From Chryseobacterium cucumeris (GTDB lineage: Bacteria > Bacteroidota > Bacteroidia > Flavobacteriales > Weeksellaceae): a DNA stretch of 64,000 nucleotides. The notes beneath the pieces are model-generated. The model saw only the letters and a program-made list of their open reading frames with translations, ran no database searches and had not been told where the DNA came from. Every line of letters starts with the position of its first letter. Within the stretch, counting starts at the first letter, position 1. This document shows, one piece after another, positions 25,421 to 34,481 of this stretch. The stretch covers positions 1 through 64,000 of the forward strand of contig NZ_CP068760.1 in assembly GCF_016775705.1 (NCBI RefSeq), given 5' to 3'. The position numbers were made by a program, and so were the translations under genes.

Positions 25421-26818
25421 TTAATCAACTTTATTTTTTGCAACTTGAGCCATAAGCTCTGCTTCTACTGCTACAGTATCTCCAACATATCCATACCCCT
25501 GCATATGAACAATTCCTCTTCTGATAGGCTCTATCAATTCAATTTTGAATATAAGTGTATCTCCCGGAATTACTTTTCTCTTGAATTTCACCTTATCAAT
25601 TTTGATGAAATAAGTAGAATAGTTTTCAGGATCCGGAACGCTGGCCAATACAAGAATTCCTCCTGTCTGTGCCAATGCTTCTACCTGAAGAACTCCAGGC
25701 ATTACAGGTTCTTTAGGGAAGTGTCCCACGAAGAAAGGTTCGTTCATGGTTACGTTTTTCAAACCTACTACGTGAGAGTCTGAAAGTTCAAGAACTTTAT
25801 CGATCAATAAGAACGGAGGTCTGTGAGGCATAAGCTTCATAATTCCGTTGATATCGAATACTGGTTCTTTTGTCAGGTCAAAATCCGGAACGTTTTTCTT
25901 TTTCTGCAATTTCCACTGGCGGTTTAGTTTTTTCGCAAACTGAGTATTCACAAAGTGTCCCGGTTTGTTAGCAATAACTTTACCTTTTATTTTTACTCCT
26001 GCCAAAGCAAGGTCACCGATTACATCCAGTAATTTGTGTCTCGCCGCTTCGTTAGGATAGTTTAAGTTAAGATTGTCAAGAATACCGTTGGGTCTTATCG
26101 ATACATTATCTTTCCCAAAGGCTTTCTTTAATTTTTCTGTAGTTTCAGGAGTAAGATCTTTATCTACATATACAATGGCATTGGAAATATCTCCACCTTT
26201 GATCAAACCATGATCTAAAAGCATTTCCAATTCATGCAGGAAGCTGAATGTTCTTGCTGATGAGATTTCGTCTTTAAATTCTGAAATATTTTTAAGAGTA
26301 GCATTCTGAGTACCTAATACTTTAGTCCCAAAATCTACCATAGTAGTTACCTCGTAAGTATCCGAAGGAATGATTGTGATTTCCGAACCAGTAGCCGGAT
26401 CACTGTAGGTAAGAACCTCTTTTACAACAAGATATTCTCTTGCAATGGCTTGTTCTGCTACTCCCACACTTTCGATAGCTTCCACAAAGTATTTTGAGGA
26501 TCCATCCAAAATTGGTGGTTCAGAGGCATCCATTTCTAAAATTGCGTTATCAATATCACAGCCAACAAGGGCTGCCAGAAGATGTTCGCAAGTGGTAATT
26601 TTTACCCCTAATTTTTCTAATGTAGTTCCTCTTTCGGTTGCTACCACATAATTTACATCAGCTTCTACCTGAGGATGTCCCTCCAAGTCTGTTCTTACAA
26701 ATACAAAACCTGTATTTTCTTTAGCAGGTTTAATGGTAAGTTTTACTTCTTTACCTGTATGAAGGCCAATTCCAGAAAGAGTTACCTCTTGCTGAAGTGT
26801 TTTTTGCATATCACTCAT
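25421..26818 (-). CDS. lpxC-fabZ: Fused LpxC deacetylase / FabZ dehydratase
   Basis: Two enzymes in one 465-residue chain. Residues 1 to about 310 are LpxC, the zinc deacetylase that commits UDP-GlcNAc to lipid [13 protein letters not shown] holds one zinc histidine and [14 protein letters not shown] holds the other zinc histidine and aspartate. Residues from about 320 on are FabZ, the hot-dog-fold 3-hydroxyacyl-ACP dehydratase, with [11 protein letters not shown] and [20 protein letters not shown] holding the catalytic His and Glu. FabZ competes with LpxA and LpxD for hydroxyacyl-ACP, so fusion ties the two pools in a fixed ratio. This fusion is typical of Bacteroidota. The start at 26818 ([10 protein letters not shown]) overlaps the end of lpxD by eight bases. 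Confidence 0.96.
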   Translation of the reverse strand: MSDMQKTLQQEVTLSGIGLHTGKEVKLTIKPAKENTGFVFVRTDLEGHPQVEADVNYVVATERGTTLEKLGVKITTCEHLLAALVGCDIDNAILEMDASEPPILDGSSKYFVEAIESVGVAEQAIAREYLVVKEVLTYSDPATGSEITIIPSDTYEVTTMVDFGTKVLGTQNATLKNISEFKDEISSARTFSFLHELEMLLDHGLIKGGDISNAIVYVDKDLTPETTEKLKKAFGKDNVSIRPNGILDNLNLNYPNEAARHKLLDVIGDLALAGVKIKGKVIANKPGHFVNTQFAKKLNRQWKLQKKKNVPDFDLTKEPVFDINGIMKLMPHRPPFLLIDKVLELSDSHVVGLKNVTMNEPFFVGHFPKEPVMPGVLQVEALAQTGGILVLASVPDPENYSTYFIKIDKVKFKRKVIPGDTLIFKIELIEPIRRGIVHMQGYGYVGDTVAVEAELMAQVAKNKVD

Positions 26819-27842
26819 TAGTATTATCTTTTGAGTTATTCTCAAGATTATTTATTCTATTTACAATTCCAGGTAAGTTCCTGAAATGAACATAACTCCT
26901 TAAATAGTCATTGTAACTGATTGCTGGTGAACCGTACAAAGTTTCTCTGTCATTAACACTGGAATTCACTCCACTCTGAGCCTGAATTTTCACCTGGTTT
27001 CCTATTTTGATATGTCCTACGACACCTACCTGGCCACCAATCTGATTCCAGTCTCCGATAGTGGTGGAACCTGCAATTCCTGCCTGTGCAGCAATTACGT
27101 TGTTCTGACCAATTTTCACGTTGTGGGCAATCTGAATCAGATTATCAATCTTGGTCCCTTTACCTATTATTGTAGAACCTATTGTAGCTCTGTCGATACT
27201 ACAGTTTGACCCGATTTCTACATCGTCTTCAATGATTACATTTCCAAGCTGCGGAATTTTCTTGAAGCCTTCAGCCGTTGGCTGGAAACCAAAACCGTCT
27301 CCTCCGATTACCGTGTTGGAATGAATCACACAGTTATCTCCAATAATACAGTAGTCGTAAATTCTGGCACCACTGTCTATCTTACAGTTTTTACCAATTT
27401 TCACTCCTTTCCCTATATATACATGTGGATAGATCTGTGATCCTTCCCCGATCTTAGCTTTCTCGGAAACATAAGTAAATGCCCCGATATACGCTTTATC
27501 TCCTATGACAGCGGTATCATGAATAGATGAACCGTTCTCAATACCTTCTTTTCTTCCCTGCATTTCCTGATATAAATTCATCAGAATCTGAAAAGAAAGA
27601 TAGGCATCTTTTACAACGATTAAGGTAGGGTTATAATGATTTTTCTCCAGAAGTTTTTCCGAAACGATGATAACAGAGCATTTTGAGCTATCCAAAAAAT
27701 GAGAAAACCGATCTTGTGCTATAAAAGAAAGATGTCCCGATTCCCCATTTTCAATTGGTGAAACTCCCGTAATAAGTGCATTCTCGTCACCTATTATTTT
27801 TCCGTCAATAAAACTTGCAATTTGCGAAGCTGTAAATTCCAT
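26811..27842 (-). CDS. lpxD: UDP-3-O-(3-hydroxyacyl)glucosamine N-acyltransferase
   Basis: Third lipid A enzyme; adds the N-linked hydroxyacyl chain. A 343-residue protein: an N-terminal uridine-binding domain (1-100; [14 protein letters not shown]), a long hexapeptide-repeat beta-helix (about 105-305), the catalytic-histidine region [19 protein letters not shown], and a C-terminal helix ([15 protein letters not shown]) that binds acyl carrier protein in the family. The ATG at 27842 is preferred over a TTG at 27851. A consensus promoter ends only seven bases upstream of this ATG. Confidence 0.96.
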   Translation of the reverse strand: MEFTASQIASFIDGKIIGDENALITGVSPIENGESGHLSFIAQDRFSHFLDSSKCSVIIVSEKLLEKNHYNPTLIVVKDAYLSFQILMNLYQEMQGRKEGIENGSSIHDTAVIGDKAYIGAFTYVSEKAKIGEGSQIYPHVYIGKGVKIGKNCKIDSGARIYDYCIIGDNCVIHSNTVIGGDGFGFQPTAEGFKKIPQLGNVIIEDDVEIGSNCSIDRATIGSTIIGKGTKIDNLIQIAHNVKIGQNNVIAAQAGIAGSTTIGDWNQIGGQVGVVGHIKIGNQVKIQAQSGVNSSVNDRETLYGSPAISYNDYLRSYVHFRNLPGIVNRINNLENNSKDNTNE

Positions 27843-27848
27843 ATTCTG

Positions 27849-27876
27849 CAAAGATAAGAAATTCTATAATTTGCAA
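27849..27876 (-). promoter_or_regulatory. Consensus promoter in front of lpxD
   Basis: On the minus strand: TTG (27876-27874), 17-base spacer, TATCTTTG (27856-27849), a full match to the Bacteroidota pattern. The ATG of lpxD begins at 27842, only six bases after the -7 element, so transcripts from it would be nearly leaderless. The HD gene lies 71 bases upstream, so this is likely an internal promoter giving lipid A genes their own transcription. Confidence 0.7.
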
Positions 27877-27913
27877 ACATGTTTTAGTTTCAGATCGTAA
27901 ATTTTAATATTCT

Positions 27914-29140
27914 TTAAGAGTCCAGTCTGGAGATATCTCTTGGAAACATAAGGATATAGCGGGTCGTCTTATTTACGATTAATCCTGATAAAAGCTGATC
28001 TTCCGACTCATGCAGCCTTGTTCTTTTTCCATTTTTATGCAGTAAATAAATGGGCTGTTTCTCTGCATGATAAGGCAATAATTTTCTTTTAATTTCATGA
28101 ACCAATTCATCACCATTATCGATTCCGAAAAGTTCGTTACTCTTTTTTATTTTTTCCTCAATTATTTCCTGGCCAAAAGGATGTGATGAAATAATTGTTT
28201 TAGGCAAATTTCTCTGAATTACACATTTACACCAGTATGACAATACAAAATCTTCTGAATTCTGCCATTCTTTCATGGCCTGAATTACATCATTATCATC
28301 AAGCTGAGTAAATCTTTCTATATCTTCATCTGTGGCACCGCTCTTTTCACGGTATAAAAAATATTTCAGATTGTCTGTTGCCGGAAGTTCTACCCCCTGG
28401 GAAATCAGATATTTTGCCCTTTCAAGGATTTTAACCAAAAGAAACTCTGCCAAGGCTGAAGTTTTATGATAATACACCTGCCAATACATAAACATTCTGG
28501 CAGTAAGGAAATTTTCAATGGAATAAATTCCTTTTGCATCAATCACCAGTTCGCCTTCTTCGCAGACATTCATCATAGAGATAATTCTCTGGGTATTAAT
28601 ATTTCCTTCGGAAACACCTGTAAAAAAACTGTCTCTTTTAAGATAATCCAAACGGTCAACATCCAGTTGGGAAGAGATCAGCTGATTAAAAAACTTTCTG
28701 TGATACTTCCCCTGAAACATTTCAATAGCCATGGATAGTTGGCCCTGGAATTCCTCATTAAGCTTATTCATCAGCAGCAAAGAAAGATTCTCATGATGCC
28801 AGTCATCCATCAGCATACTTTCCAATGCGTGTGAAAACGGACCATGACCGATATCATGCATCAAAATGGCCAGCATCGCTCCTTTTTCTTCTTCCTCAGA
28901 AATTTTCACTCCTTTCTGCTTCAATGTTTCTAAAGCTGTAAACATCAAATGCATCGCTCCAAGAGCATGATGAAATCTTGTATGGGTAGCACCGGGAAAT
29001 ATCAGGTTCAGAAGTCCGGTCTGCCCGATTCTCCTTAATCTCTGAAAATAGGGATGCTCAATGATATCAAATAAAATTTCGTGTGGAATTTTGATAAACC
29101 CGTGAACAGGATCGTTGATGATTTTTAGCTTATTCTGCAT
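27914..29140 (-). CDS. HD-domain phosphohydrolase (dGTPase-like)
   Basis: A 408-residue cytoplasmic protein with an HD metal site: HTRFHHALG (His ligand), HDIGHGPFSH (H-D pair and following histidines), and DVDRLDYLKRD later in the chain, which matches the SAMHD1/dGTPase-like HD branch. It probably hydrolyses a nucleotide; many members act on dGTP or related triphosphates. The gene lies just upstream of lpxD on the same strand, an arrangement that recurs in flavobacteria. ATG at 29140 gives MQNKLKIINDPVHGF, the family start; a longer frame begins at 29164. Confidence 0.88.
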   Translation of the reverse strand: MQNKLKIINDPVHGFIKIPHEILFDIIEHPYFQRLRRIGQTGLLNLIFPGATHTRFHHALGAMHLMFTALETLKQKGVKISEEEEKGAMLAILMHDIGHGPFSHALESMLMDDWHHENLSLLLMNKLNEEFQGQLSMAIEMFQGKYHRKFFNQLISSQLDVDRLDYLKRDSFFTGVSEGNINTQRIISMMNVCEEGELVIDAKGIYSIENFLTARMFMYWQVYYHKTSALAEFLLVKILERAKYLISQGVELPATDNLKYFLYREKSGATDEDIERFTQLDDNDVIQAMKEWQNSEDFVLSYWCKCVIQRNLPKTIISSHPFGQEIIEEKIKKSNELFGIDNGDELVHEIKRKLLPYHAEKQPIYLLHKNGKRTRLHESEDQLLSGLIVNKTTRYILMFPRDISRLDS

Positions 29141-29324
29141 TGAAACTTCAGTATTAGTAAACAAAGTTAGGCATTTTAAAATTTAGCCTTTTATTAAATT
29201 ACTATTAAGATTTTGGGATAACATGATTATACACCAAATATTTTTCGTCAAAAACATCTTCATATCAACTTCAGAAATTCATAAATATCTATTTATTATC
29301 AATTCGAGATTTTTTGAAAACCTT

Positions 29325-29355
29325 TTGCGTCTGTTATATTAAAGGATTATCTTTG
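29325..29355 (+). promoter_or_regulatory. Promoter of the S41 peptidase gene
   Basis: TTG at 29325-29327, a 20-base spacer and TATCTTTG at 29348-29355, with the ATG 22 bases further on at 29378. Full match to the Bacteroidota promoter pattern. Confidence 0.75.
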
Positions 29356-29377
29356 AGAGAAAACACAGCAACCTTTA

Positions 29378-31018
29378 ATGAGACGCTTCCCGCTTTTCCT
29401 CTTTTTACTTTTAAGTTTGAACATTTCCGCACAGATCATCACTGAGACCCAAAAGCTGGAATCTCTTTGCAGGATTTGGGGATTTTTAAAATATTACCAT
29501 CCCCGTGTGGCAAAGGGAAATCTTAACTGGGATAAGCAGCTTTTTCAAAAAATATATGAACTTGAAAATATTAATGATAAACAGTCTCTCAATAATTTTT
29601 ATTCTGAATGGATTGAGAGTCTGGGAGAAGTTCCGCCATGCAAAGAATGTTCAGCTAAAGATCAGAAGGTGTATTTCCTTAAAAATTTTGATCTACGCTG
29701 GATGGACAATTCACAAATTTTCTCTGATGATGTATCTCAAAAGCTTCGTTATATCGAAAAAAACAGAAATATTGGAGACAATCACTTTGTGGGAAAAGGG
29801 GGAAGAAAAATATATTTCAGGAATGAAAAATCCTATGGGTCTCAATTCACTTCCACAGCCATTAGTTTACTGGAGTTGTTCAGATACTGGAATTACGTGG
29901 AATATTTCTTTCCTTATAAATATGAAACCGATCAGAACTGGAATGATGTCCTTACAGAAATGATTCCCAAATTTCTATTGGTTGATAATGATGAAAATTT
30001 TCACTTAACATTAGCAGAACTAGTGGCTAAAACGGATGATTCACACGCTTATCTTTCTTCAAAGGAGATTCAGCTTCATCTGTATGGTCAACGAAAAGTT
30101 CCTGTAGAATATATTTATGCTGAAGGAAAACTAGTGATTACAAAAGTTAATGACACACGGCCTGAACATCAAGGCCCACTGCATACCGGAGATGTTATTT
30201 ATGATATTGAAGGAAAAACTATTCCACAGATGATCAACAGTTTGGGAAAGTATGTACCTGCCTCCAATTCATGGGGCAAGGTCAGCAAAATAAAAGACAA
30301 GCTGCTTTTCACTAGCAATGATTCTGTTTCTTTAAAGATTGAAAGAGAAGGACAAAATATAGAAATAAAAACCAGAACATATCTTAGTAAGAATATTATT
30401 CGTGAAAAGAAACCTGTTGTAAAAAAGTGGAAATTGATGGATGATGAAAAGACAACCGGATATGTTAATATGGGGATGATTGAAAAGGATGATCTTGATG
30501 AGATGTACAGCAGTTTAAAATCCACAAAATCCATTATCTTTGATCTCAGGAATTATCCAAAACAAACGATTGTACCCTTAAGCTTTCTTCTTCTTCCCAA
30601 CCCGGTAATCTATTATCAGTTTACTTTTCCTGATACCAGCTATCCCGGCAAATTCTACAGCAGAAAAAATGTCATCGGCAGGAAAAATCCTGAATACTAT
30701 AAAGGAAATGTCATCGTTTTAGTAGATGAGAATACACAAAGCCAGGCAGAAACCACGACAATGATGTTCAAACAGCATCCGAAAGCTAAAATTATTGGTA
30801 GTAATACTTCAGGAGCCAACGGAGATGTCATTATGTTTAAAATTGCTGATCTCAATACACGGTTTACAGGCCTAGGTGCTTATTATCCTGATGGCAGGGA
30901 AACCCAAAGAATAGGAATCATTCCCGATATTCTGGTAAAACCAAGTATTGAAGGGATAAAAAACGGAAAAGATGAAGTGCTGGAAAAGGCTTTGGAGTAT
31001 ATAAAAACCACTAATTAA
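29378..31018 (+). CDS. S41-family peptidase, secreted, with duplicated helical module
   Basis: A 546-residue precursor with a signal peptide ending NISAQ (about residue 19). The C-terminal part (about 240-545) is a PDZ-like segment followed by a C-terminal-processing S41 protease core with the predicted nucleophile S455 in ENTQSQAE and the NTSGANGD loop. Upstream there are two similar helical modules: WGFLKYYHPRVAKG...W (about 34-56) and WNYVEYFFPYKYETDQNW (about 175-192). Such modules precede S41 domains in tricorn-like flavobacterial proteases. It likely acts in the periplasm or outer-membrane surface. It has its own promoter and no operon partner. Confidence 0.88.
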   Translation: MRRFPLFLFLLLSLNISAQIITETQKLESLCRIWGFLKYYHPRVAKGNLNWDKQLFQKIYELENINDKQSLNNFYSEWIESLGEVPPCKECSAKDQKVYFLKNFDLRWMDNSQIFSDDVSQKLRYIEKNRNIGDNHFVGKGGRKIYFRNEKSYGSQFTSTAISLLELFRYWNYVEYFFPYKYETDQNWNDVLTEMIPKFLLVDNDENFHLTLAELVAKTDDSHAYLSSKEIQLHLYGQRKVPVEYIYAEGKLVITKVNDTRPEHQGPLHTGDVIYDIEGKTIPQMINSLGKYVPASNSWGKVSKIKDKLLFTSNDSVSLKIEREGQNIEIKTRTYLSKNIIREKKPVVKKWKLMDDEKTTGYVNMGMIEKDDLDEMYSSLKSTKSIIFDLRNYPKQTIVPLSFLLLPNPVIYYQFTFPDTSYPGKFYSRKNVIGRKNPEYYKGNVIVLVDENTQSQAETTTMMFKQHPKAKIIGSNTSGANGDVIMFKIADLNTRFTGLGAYYPDGRETQRIGIIPDILVKPSIEGIKNGKDEVLEKALEYIKTTN

Positions 31019-31150
31019 GTGAAGTGAAAATGTGAATTATCCTACGCCATTTTCATTTAACTTATATTTAACTTTTAATCTTTTGAATTTGTGAGATTTT
31101 AAAAGGATTTGGTCAACATTTTGATAGAATAACCATGTAAAAAATAAATT

Positions 31151-32695
31151 ATGTCAGAAAAGATATTATGGATCGATGATGAAATAGATTTACTTAAACC
31201 TCATATCGTATTTTTAGAAAAGAAAGGTTATCAGGTAACCCCTGTTAACAATGTCAATGAGGCTTTGGAGCTTATGGATTCAGAGAAATTTGCTTTAACG
31301 CTAATTGATGAAAATATGCCGGGTATTTCCGGTCTGGAGGCAATTCCTATGATTAAGGAAAAAGATAATGCCTTAAAAATCGTCATGGTAACCAAAAGCG
31401 AAGAAGAACACATTATGGAAGAAGCGATCGGTTCCCAGATTGCCGATTATATATTAAAGCCTGTAAATCCCAATCAGATATTACTGTCTTTAAAGAAAAA
31501 CCTTCAGCAGGATAATCTTGTGGAACAAAAAACAATTTTACAATACCAGCAGGAATTCAGAAACCTTTCCATGGAACTTTCTTATTTGAGAACGTATCAG
31601 GAATGGGCTGAGTATTATAAAAAGATTCTTAGCTGGGAAATCAAATTTGATAAGGTAGCAGACAATGAATTTGCCGATCTTCTGCAGTCTCAGAAGGAAG
31701 AAGCCAATATTCAGTTTGCCAAATTCATTGAGAAAAATTATGAAAACTGGCTTACAGATTCAGACAAACCGATGATGAGCCACACGCTTTTCAAGGAAAA
31801 AGTGAAGCCTGAAGTGGAAAAAGAGAAAGTTCTTTTACTGATGGTGGATAATCTTCGGTATGATCAGTGGAAAGTAATCGAACCTTTATTTACAAAATAC
31901 TACAATAAAATATCGGAAGATTATTATTATAGTATTCTTCCGACAGCAACACAATATGCAAGGAATTCTTTCTTTGCAGGATTAATGCCGTCTGAGATAG
32001 AAAAACGCTTCCCTGATAAATGGTTTAATGATAACGAAGAAGGAAATAAAAATGAGTTTGAGCGTGACTTCCTGGAAGATCAGATGAAGAGAATCGGTCT
32101 TGGTTCAAAGTCTATGAAGTATCTTAAAGTACTGAACGCTGATTTTGAAAGAAAGATCTATGACGATTTCAACCAGCATAAAAATAATGACCTGCTGGTT
32201 ATTGTGTACAACTTTATTGATATCCTGTCGCATGCAAAAACAGACAATCATATTGTAGACCAGCTGATTCGTGATGATAAGACTTTCCGTTCCCTTACCT
32301 TCAACTGGTTTGAAAACTCTTCTTTATTGAAGATCATTAAGGCAGCTGCAGAAAACGGATATAAACTGGTGATCACAACAGATCACGGTACTGTATATGT
32401 TAAAAAGCCAAGTAAAGTGGTAGGAGACAGAGAAACTTCTACGAATATCAGATATAAAACAGGCAAAAGCTTAACGTATGATGACAGTGATGTATGGGCT
32501 ATTACCAATCCGGAAAAGCTTTTCCTGCCCAAAGGAAATTTAAGTTCGAAATATATTTTTGCTAAAAACAATATATTCCTGGCGTATCCTAAAAATTACA
32601 ATCATTTTGTTAATTACTATAAAGAAACTTACCAGCATGGTGGAATTTCACTTGAAGAGTGTATTATTCCTATCAGTATTTTAGAACCCAAGTAG
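31151..32695 (+). CDS. porX: T9SS response regulator PorX (receiver plus PglZ domain)
   Basis: Regulator of type IX secretion. The 514-residue protein has an N-terminal CheY-like receiver with acid pair D9-D10, phosphoacceptor D53 (ALTLIDENMPG) and KPVN lysine, a helical linker, and a C-terminal PglZ/alkaline-phosphatase-superfamily domain with metal-binding motifs VDNLRYDQW and TTDHGT. In Porphyromonas gingivalis PorX partners the sensor PorY and acts with SigP on T9SS genes; a PorY gene is not present here. PorX proteins of this family have been shown to bind zinc and hydrolyse oligonucleotide second messengers. It is a single gene followed by a terminator. Confidence 0.95.
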   Translation: MSEKILWIDDEIDLLKPHIVFLEKKGYQVTPVNNVNEALELMDSEKFALTLIDENMPGISGLEAIPMIKEKDNALKIVMVTKSEEEHIMEEAIGSQIADYILKPVNPNQILLSLKKNLQQDNLVEQKTILQYQQEFRNLSMELSYLRTYQEWAEYYKKILSWEIKFDKVADNEFADLLQSQKEEANIQFAKFIEKNYENWLTDSDKPMMSHTLFKEKVKPEVEKEKVLLLMVDNLRYDQWKVIEPLFTKYYNKISEDYYYSILPTATQYARNSFFAGLMPSEIEKRFPDKWFNDNEEGNKNEFERDFLEDQMKRIGLGSKSMKYLKVLNADFERKIYDDFNQHKNNDLLVIVYNFIDILSHAKTDNHIVDQLIRDDKTFRSLTFNWFENSSLLKIIKAAAENGYKLVITTDHGTVYVKKPSKVVGDRETSTNIRYKTGKSLTYDDSDVWAITNPEKLFLPKGNLSSKYIFAKNNIFLAYPKNYNHFVNYYKETYQHGGISLEECIIPISILEPK

Positions 32696-32728
32696 TTTTT
32701 TTCATAGTTTATTTAATTTTGGGTTTAA

Positions 32729-32760
32729 AGGCGGAAAAAATCTTGCGATTTTTTCCGCCT
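32729..32760 (+). terminator. Intrinsic terminator of porX
   Basis: Fourteen-base perfect stem AGGCGGAAAAAATC / GATTTTTTCCGCCT with a TTGC loop, then a T-run. It lies 33 bases past the porX stop codon. Confidence 0.92.
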
Positions 32761-32813
32761 CTTTTTTAAGGCACTTATTTTGCATATCAACAGACAACCT
32801 TAAATATATATTT

Positions 32814-33191
32814 ATGAAAAAACACATTTTTATTGCAGCAGCATTCTCAGCATTATTTTTAACCTCATGTAATAAAGAAAAGACAACAACAGATTCTACT
32901 CCCGCTTCTGTAGACAGTGTTGCATCCAAGCCATCTGATTCAGCAGCTGTTTCAGGTACTCAGGATGAAATTGTAAAAAGTACTTCGAAAGACAAGAACG
33001 GGAAAACCCTGGATATGACTTTCAACAATACCAAAAATACGGCTACTTTAGTATTCAACAATGAAACCATTGAGCTTCAGGGACAAAAACCTGCATCAGG
33101 AATATGGTACAAGAATGACCATTATGAACTGAGAGGAAAAGGCGAGGAAATAGAACTGACAAAAGACGGTAAAACAGTTTTTAAAAATTAA
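32814..33191 (+). CDS. Lipoprotein with MliC-like C-terminal domain
   Basis: A 125-residue lipoprotein: signal peptide with lipobox cysteine C19 (ALFLTSC), a 30-residue Ser/Thr/Ala-rich linker (about 24-55), and a beta-rich domain (60-122) with TATLVFNNETIELQ, a P-A-S-G-I-W-Y segment and ELRGKGEEIELTKDG. The order of these motifs fits the membrane-bound lysozyme inhibitor MliC family, whose SASG-x-x-Y loop plugs the lysozyme active site; here the loop reads PASGIWY. Lysozyme-inhibitor function is an inference. It is anchored in the outer membrane. Confidence 0.75.
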   Translation: MKKHIFIAAAFSALFLTSCNKEKTTTDSTPASVDSVASKPSDSAAVSGTQDEIVKSTSKDKNGKTLDMTFNNTKNTATLVFNNETIELQGQKPASGIWYKNDHYELRGKGEEIELTKDGKTVFKN

Positions 33192-33210
33192 AATCACTTA
33201 CTCAGTATAT

Positions 33211-33242
33211 AAAAGTCGGATTTGAAATTCAGAACCGGCTTT
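33211..33242 (+). terminator. Intrinsic terminator
   Basis: Stem AAGTCGG / CCGGCTT (one G-T pair) with an internal A+T-rich loop and a seven-T run, 20 bases past the lipoprotein stop codon. Confidence 0.7.
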
Positions 33243-33279
33243 TTTTATTTCCCTACATTTGAAAAAATTTATTTTGTTT

Positions 33280-34044
33280 ATGAGATTAATCACCTACAAT
33301 GTTAATGGAATCAGGGCGGCTTTTACGAAAGATTTTCTGGGCTGGCTGAAGACTGCCGATCCGGATATCATCTGTATTCAGGAGAGTAAGGCCGGAAACG
33401 ATCAGATAGACATCGAAAGCCTTGAAAAATTGGGATATCACAGTTATTGGCACTCAGCGGTAAGAAAAGGCTACAGCGGGGTCGGAATTGCCTCAAAAAT
33501 AAAACCCAACCATGTAGAGTATGGTTGTGGTATCGAAAGCTATGATAATGAAGGAAGAATCATCCGTGCAGATTTTGACGGATTTTCCGCGATTTCGGTA
33601 TATGTTCCTTCTGCATCTAATATTGAGAGGTTAGATTTTAAAATGCAGTTCTGCCATGACTTTCTTGGGTATATTAAAAATTTAAAAAAAGAAATTCCTA
33701 ATCTTATTATCTCCGGAGACTTTAATATCTGCCACGAGGCTATCGATATTCACAATCCTGTCGGTTTAAAGAATGTTTCAGGGTTTCTTCCTATGGAAAG
33801 AGAATGGATGACCAATTTTATCAATGAATGCGAACTGATTGACAGTTTCAGGTTCTTTAACAATGAACCTGACAATTATACATGGTGGAGCTACAGACAA
33901 AACTCAAGGGAAAGAAATAAAGGCTGGAGACTGGATTATAATTTCACTTCCTATAGTTTAAAGGATAAGCTCAGCAGGGCTGTCATTTTAAAGGAAGCGG
34001 TACATTCCGACCATTGTCCTGCTTTAGTCGAACTAGATGTATAA
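33280..34044 (+). CDS. xth: Exodeoxyribonuclease III / AP endonuclease
   Basis: Base-excision-repair nuclease that cuts at abasic sites. The 254-residue protein has the endonuclease/exonuclease/phosphatase fold: TYNVNGIRAA start, IQESK with the metal-binding glutamate, GDFNICHEAIDIHNP with catalytic Asp and Asn, and the C-terminal SDHCPALVELDV with Asp-His. The ATG at 33280 gives MRLITYNVNG; a TTG at 33259 would add seven residues. It is convergent with rlpA and shares its terminator. Confidence 0.95.
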   Translation: MRLITYNVNGIRAAFTKDFLGWLKTADPDIICIQESKAGNDQIDIESLEKLGYHSYWHSAVRKGYSGVGIASKIKPNHVEYGCGIESYDNEGRIIRADFDGFSAISVYVPSASNIERLDFKMQFCHDFLGYIKNLKKEIPNLIISGDFNICHEAIDIHNPVGLKNVSGFLPMEREWMTNFINECELIDSFRFFNNEPDNYTWWSYRQNSRERNKGWRLDYNFTSYSLKDKLSRAVILKEAVHSDHCPALVELDV

Positions 34045-34061
34045 AAAACAGATATCCATAC

Positions 34062-34090
34062 AAAAAGCCAGCTGAATCAGCTGGCTTTTT
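34062..34090. terminator. Bidirectional terminator between xth and rlpA
   Basis: Stem built on AAAAAGCCAGCTGA / TCAGCTGGCTTTTT with only a few unpaired bases at the tip and T-runs both ways, located between two convergent genes. Confidence 0.9.
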
Positions 34091-34109
34091 TTTAATTTAA
34101 ATCATAAAA

Positions 34110-34481
34110 TTAATCGACAATTTCATATTCGACTGGAATAGTACCATGACTGATATCTCCAATCTCATCGAACGCAGCTTTAGACATATCTAAAGATCTT
34201 GATGAATGGTAAGGCCCTCTGTCATTAATTCTCACTATTACCTCTTTACCATTTTTAAGGTTGGTTACCTTAACATTTGTTCCAAATGGAAGCGTTCTGT
34301 TTGCTGCAGTAAACTTTGAATTATCAAAGATTTCTCCGCTAGCGGTTTTTCTACCGTTAAATCTATCGTGGTAGTACGATGCATAACTTGTTTTTTTCGC
34401 ATCTAAGGTATTACTTGTAAATGAGTAAACACCTAGGGTTGAAATCATCATTATGATTACGAGAATGAATCTTTTCATCAT
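34110..34481 (-). CDS. rlpA: RlpA-like double-psi beta-barrel protein
   Basis: A 123-residue secreted protein with a signal peptide (about 1-21, ending GVYS or so) and a double-psi beta-barrel: SYYHDRFNGRKTASGE start, LPFGTNVKVTNL and the catalytic-looking RINDRGPYHSSRSLDMSKAA. Larger relatives (RlpA) are septal lytic transglycosylases that cut glycan strands lacking side peptides. This protein lacks the C-terminal SPOR domain, and no lipobox cysteine is seen. Two ATG codons open the frame. A GTTAA-rich region lies upstream. Confidence 0.85.
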   Translation of the reverse strand: MMKRFILVIIMMISTLGVYSFTSNTLDAKKTSYASYYHDRFNGRKTASGEIFDNSKFTAANRTLPFGTNVKVTNLKNGKEVIVRINDRGPYHSSRSLDMSKAAFDEIGDISHGTIPVEYEIVD

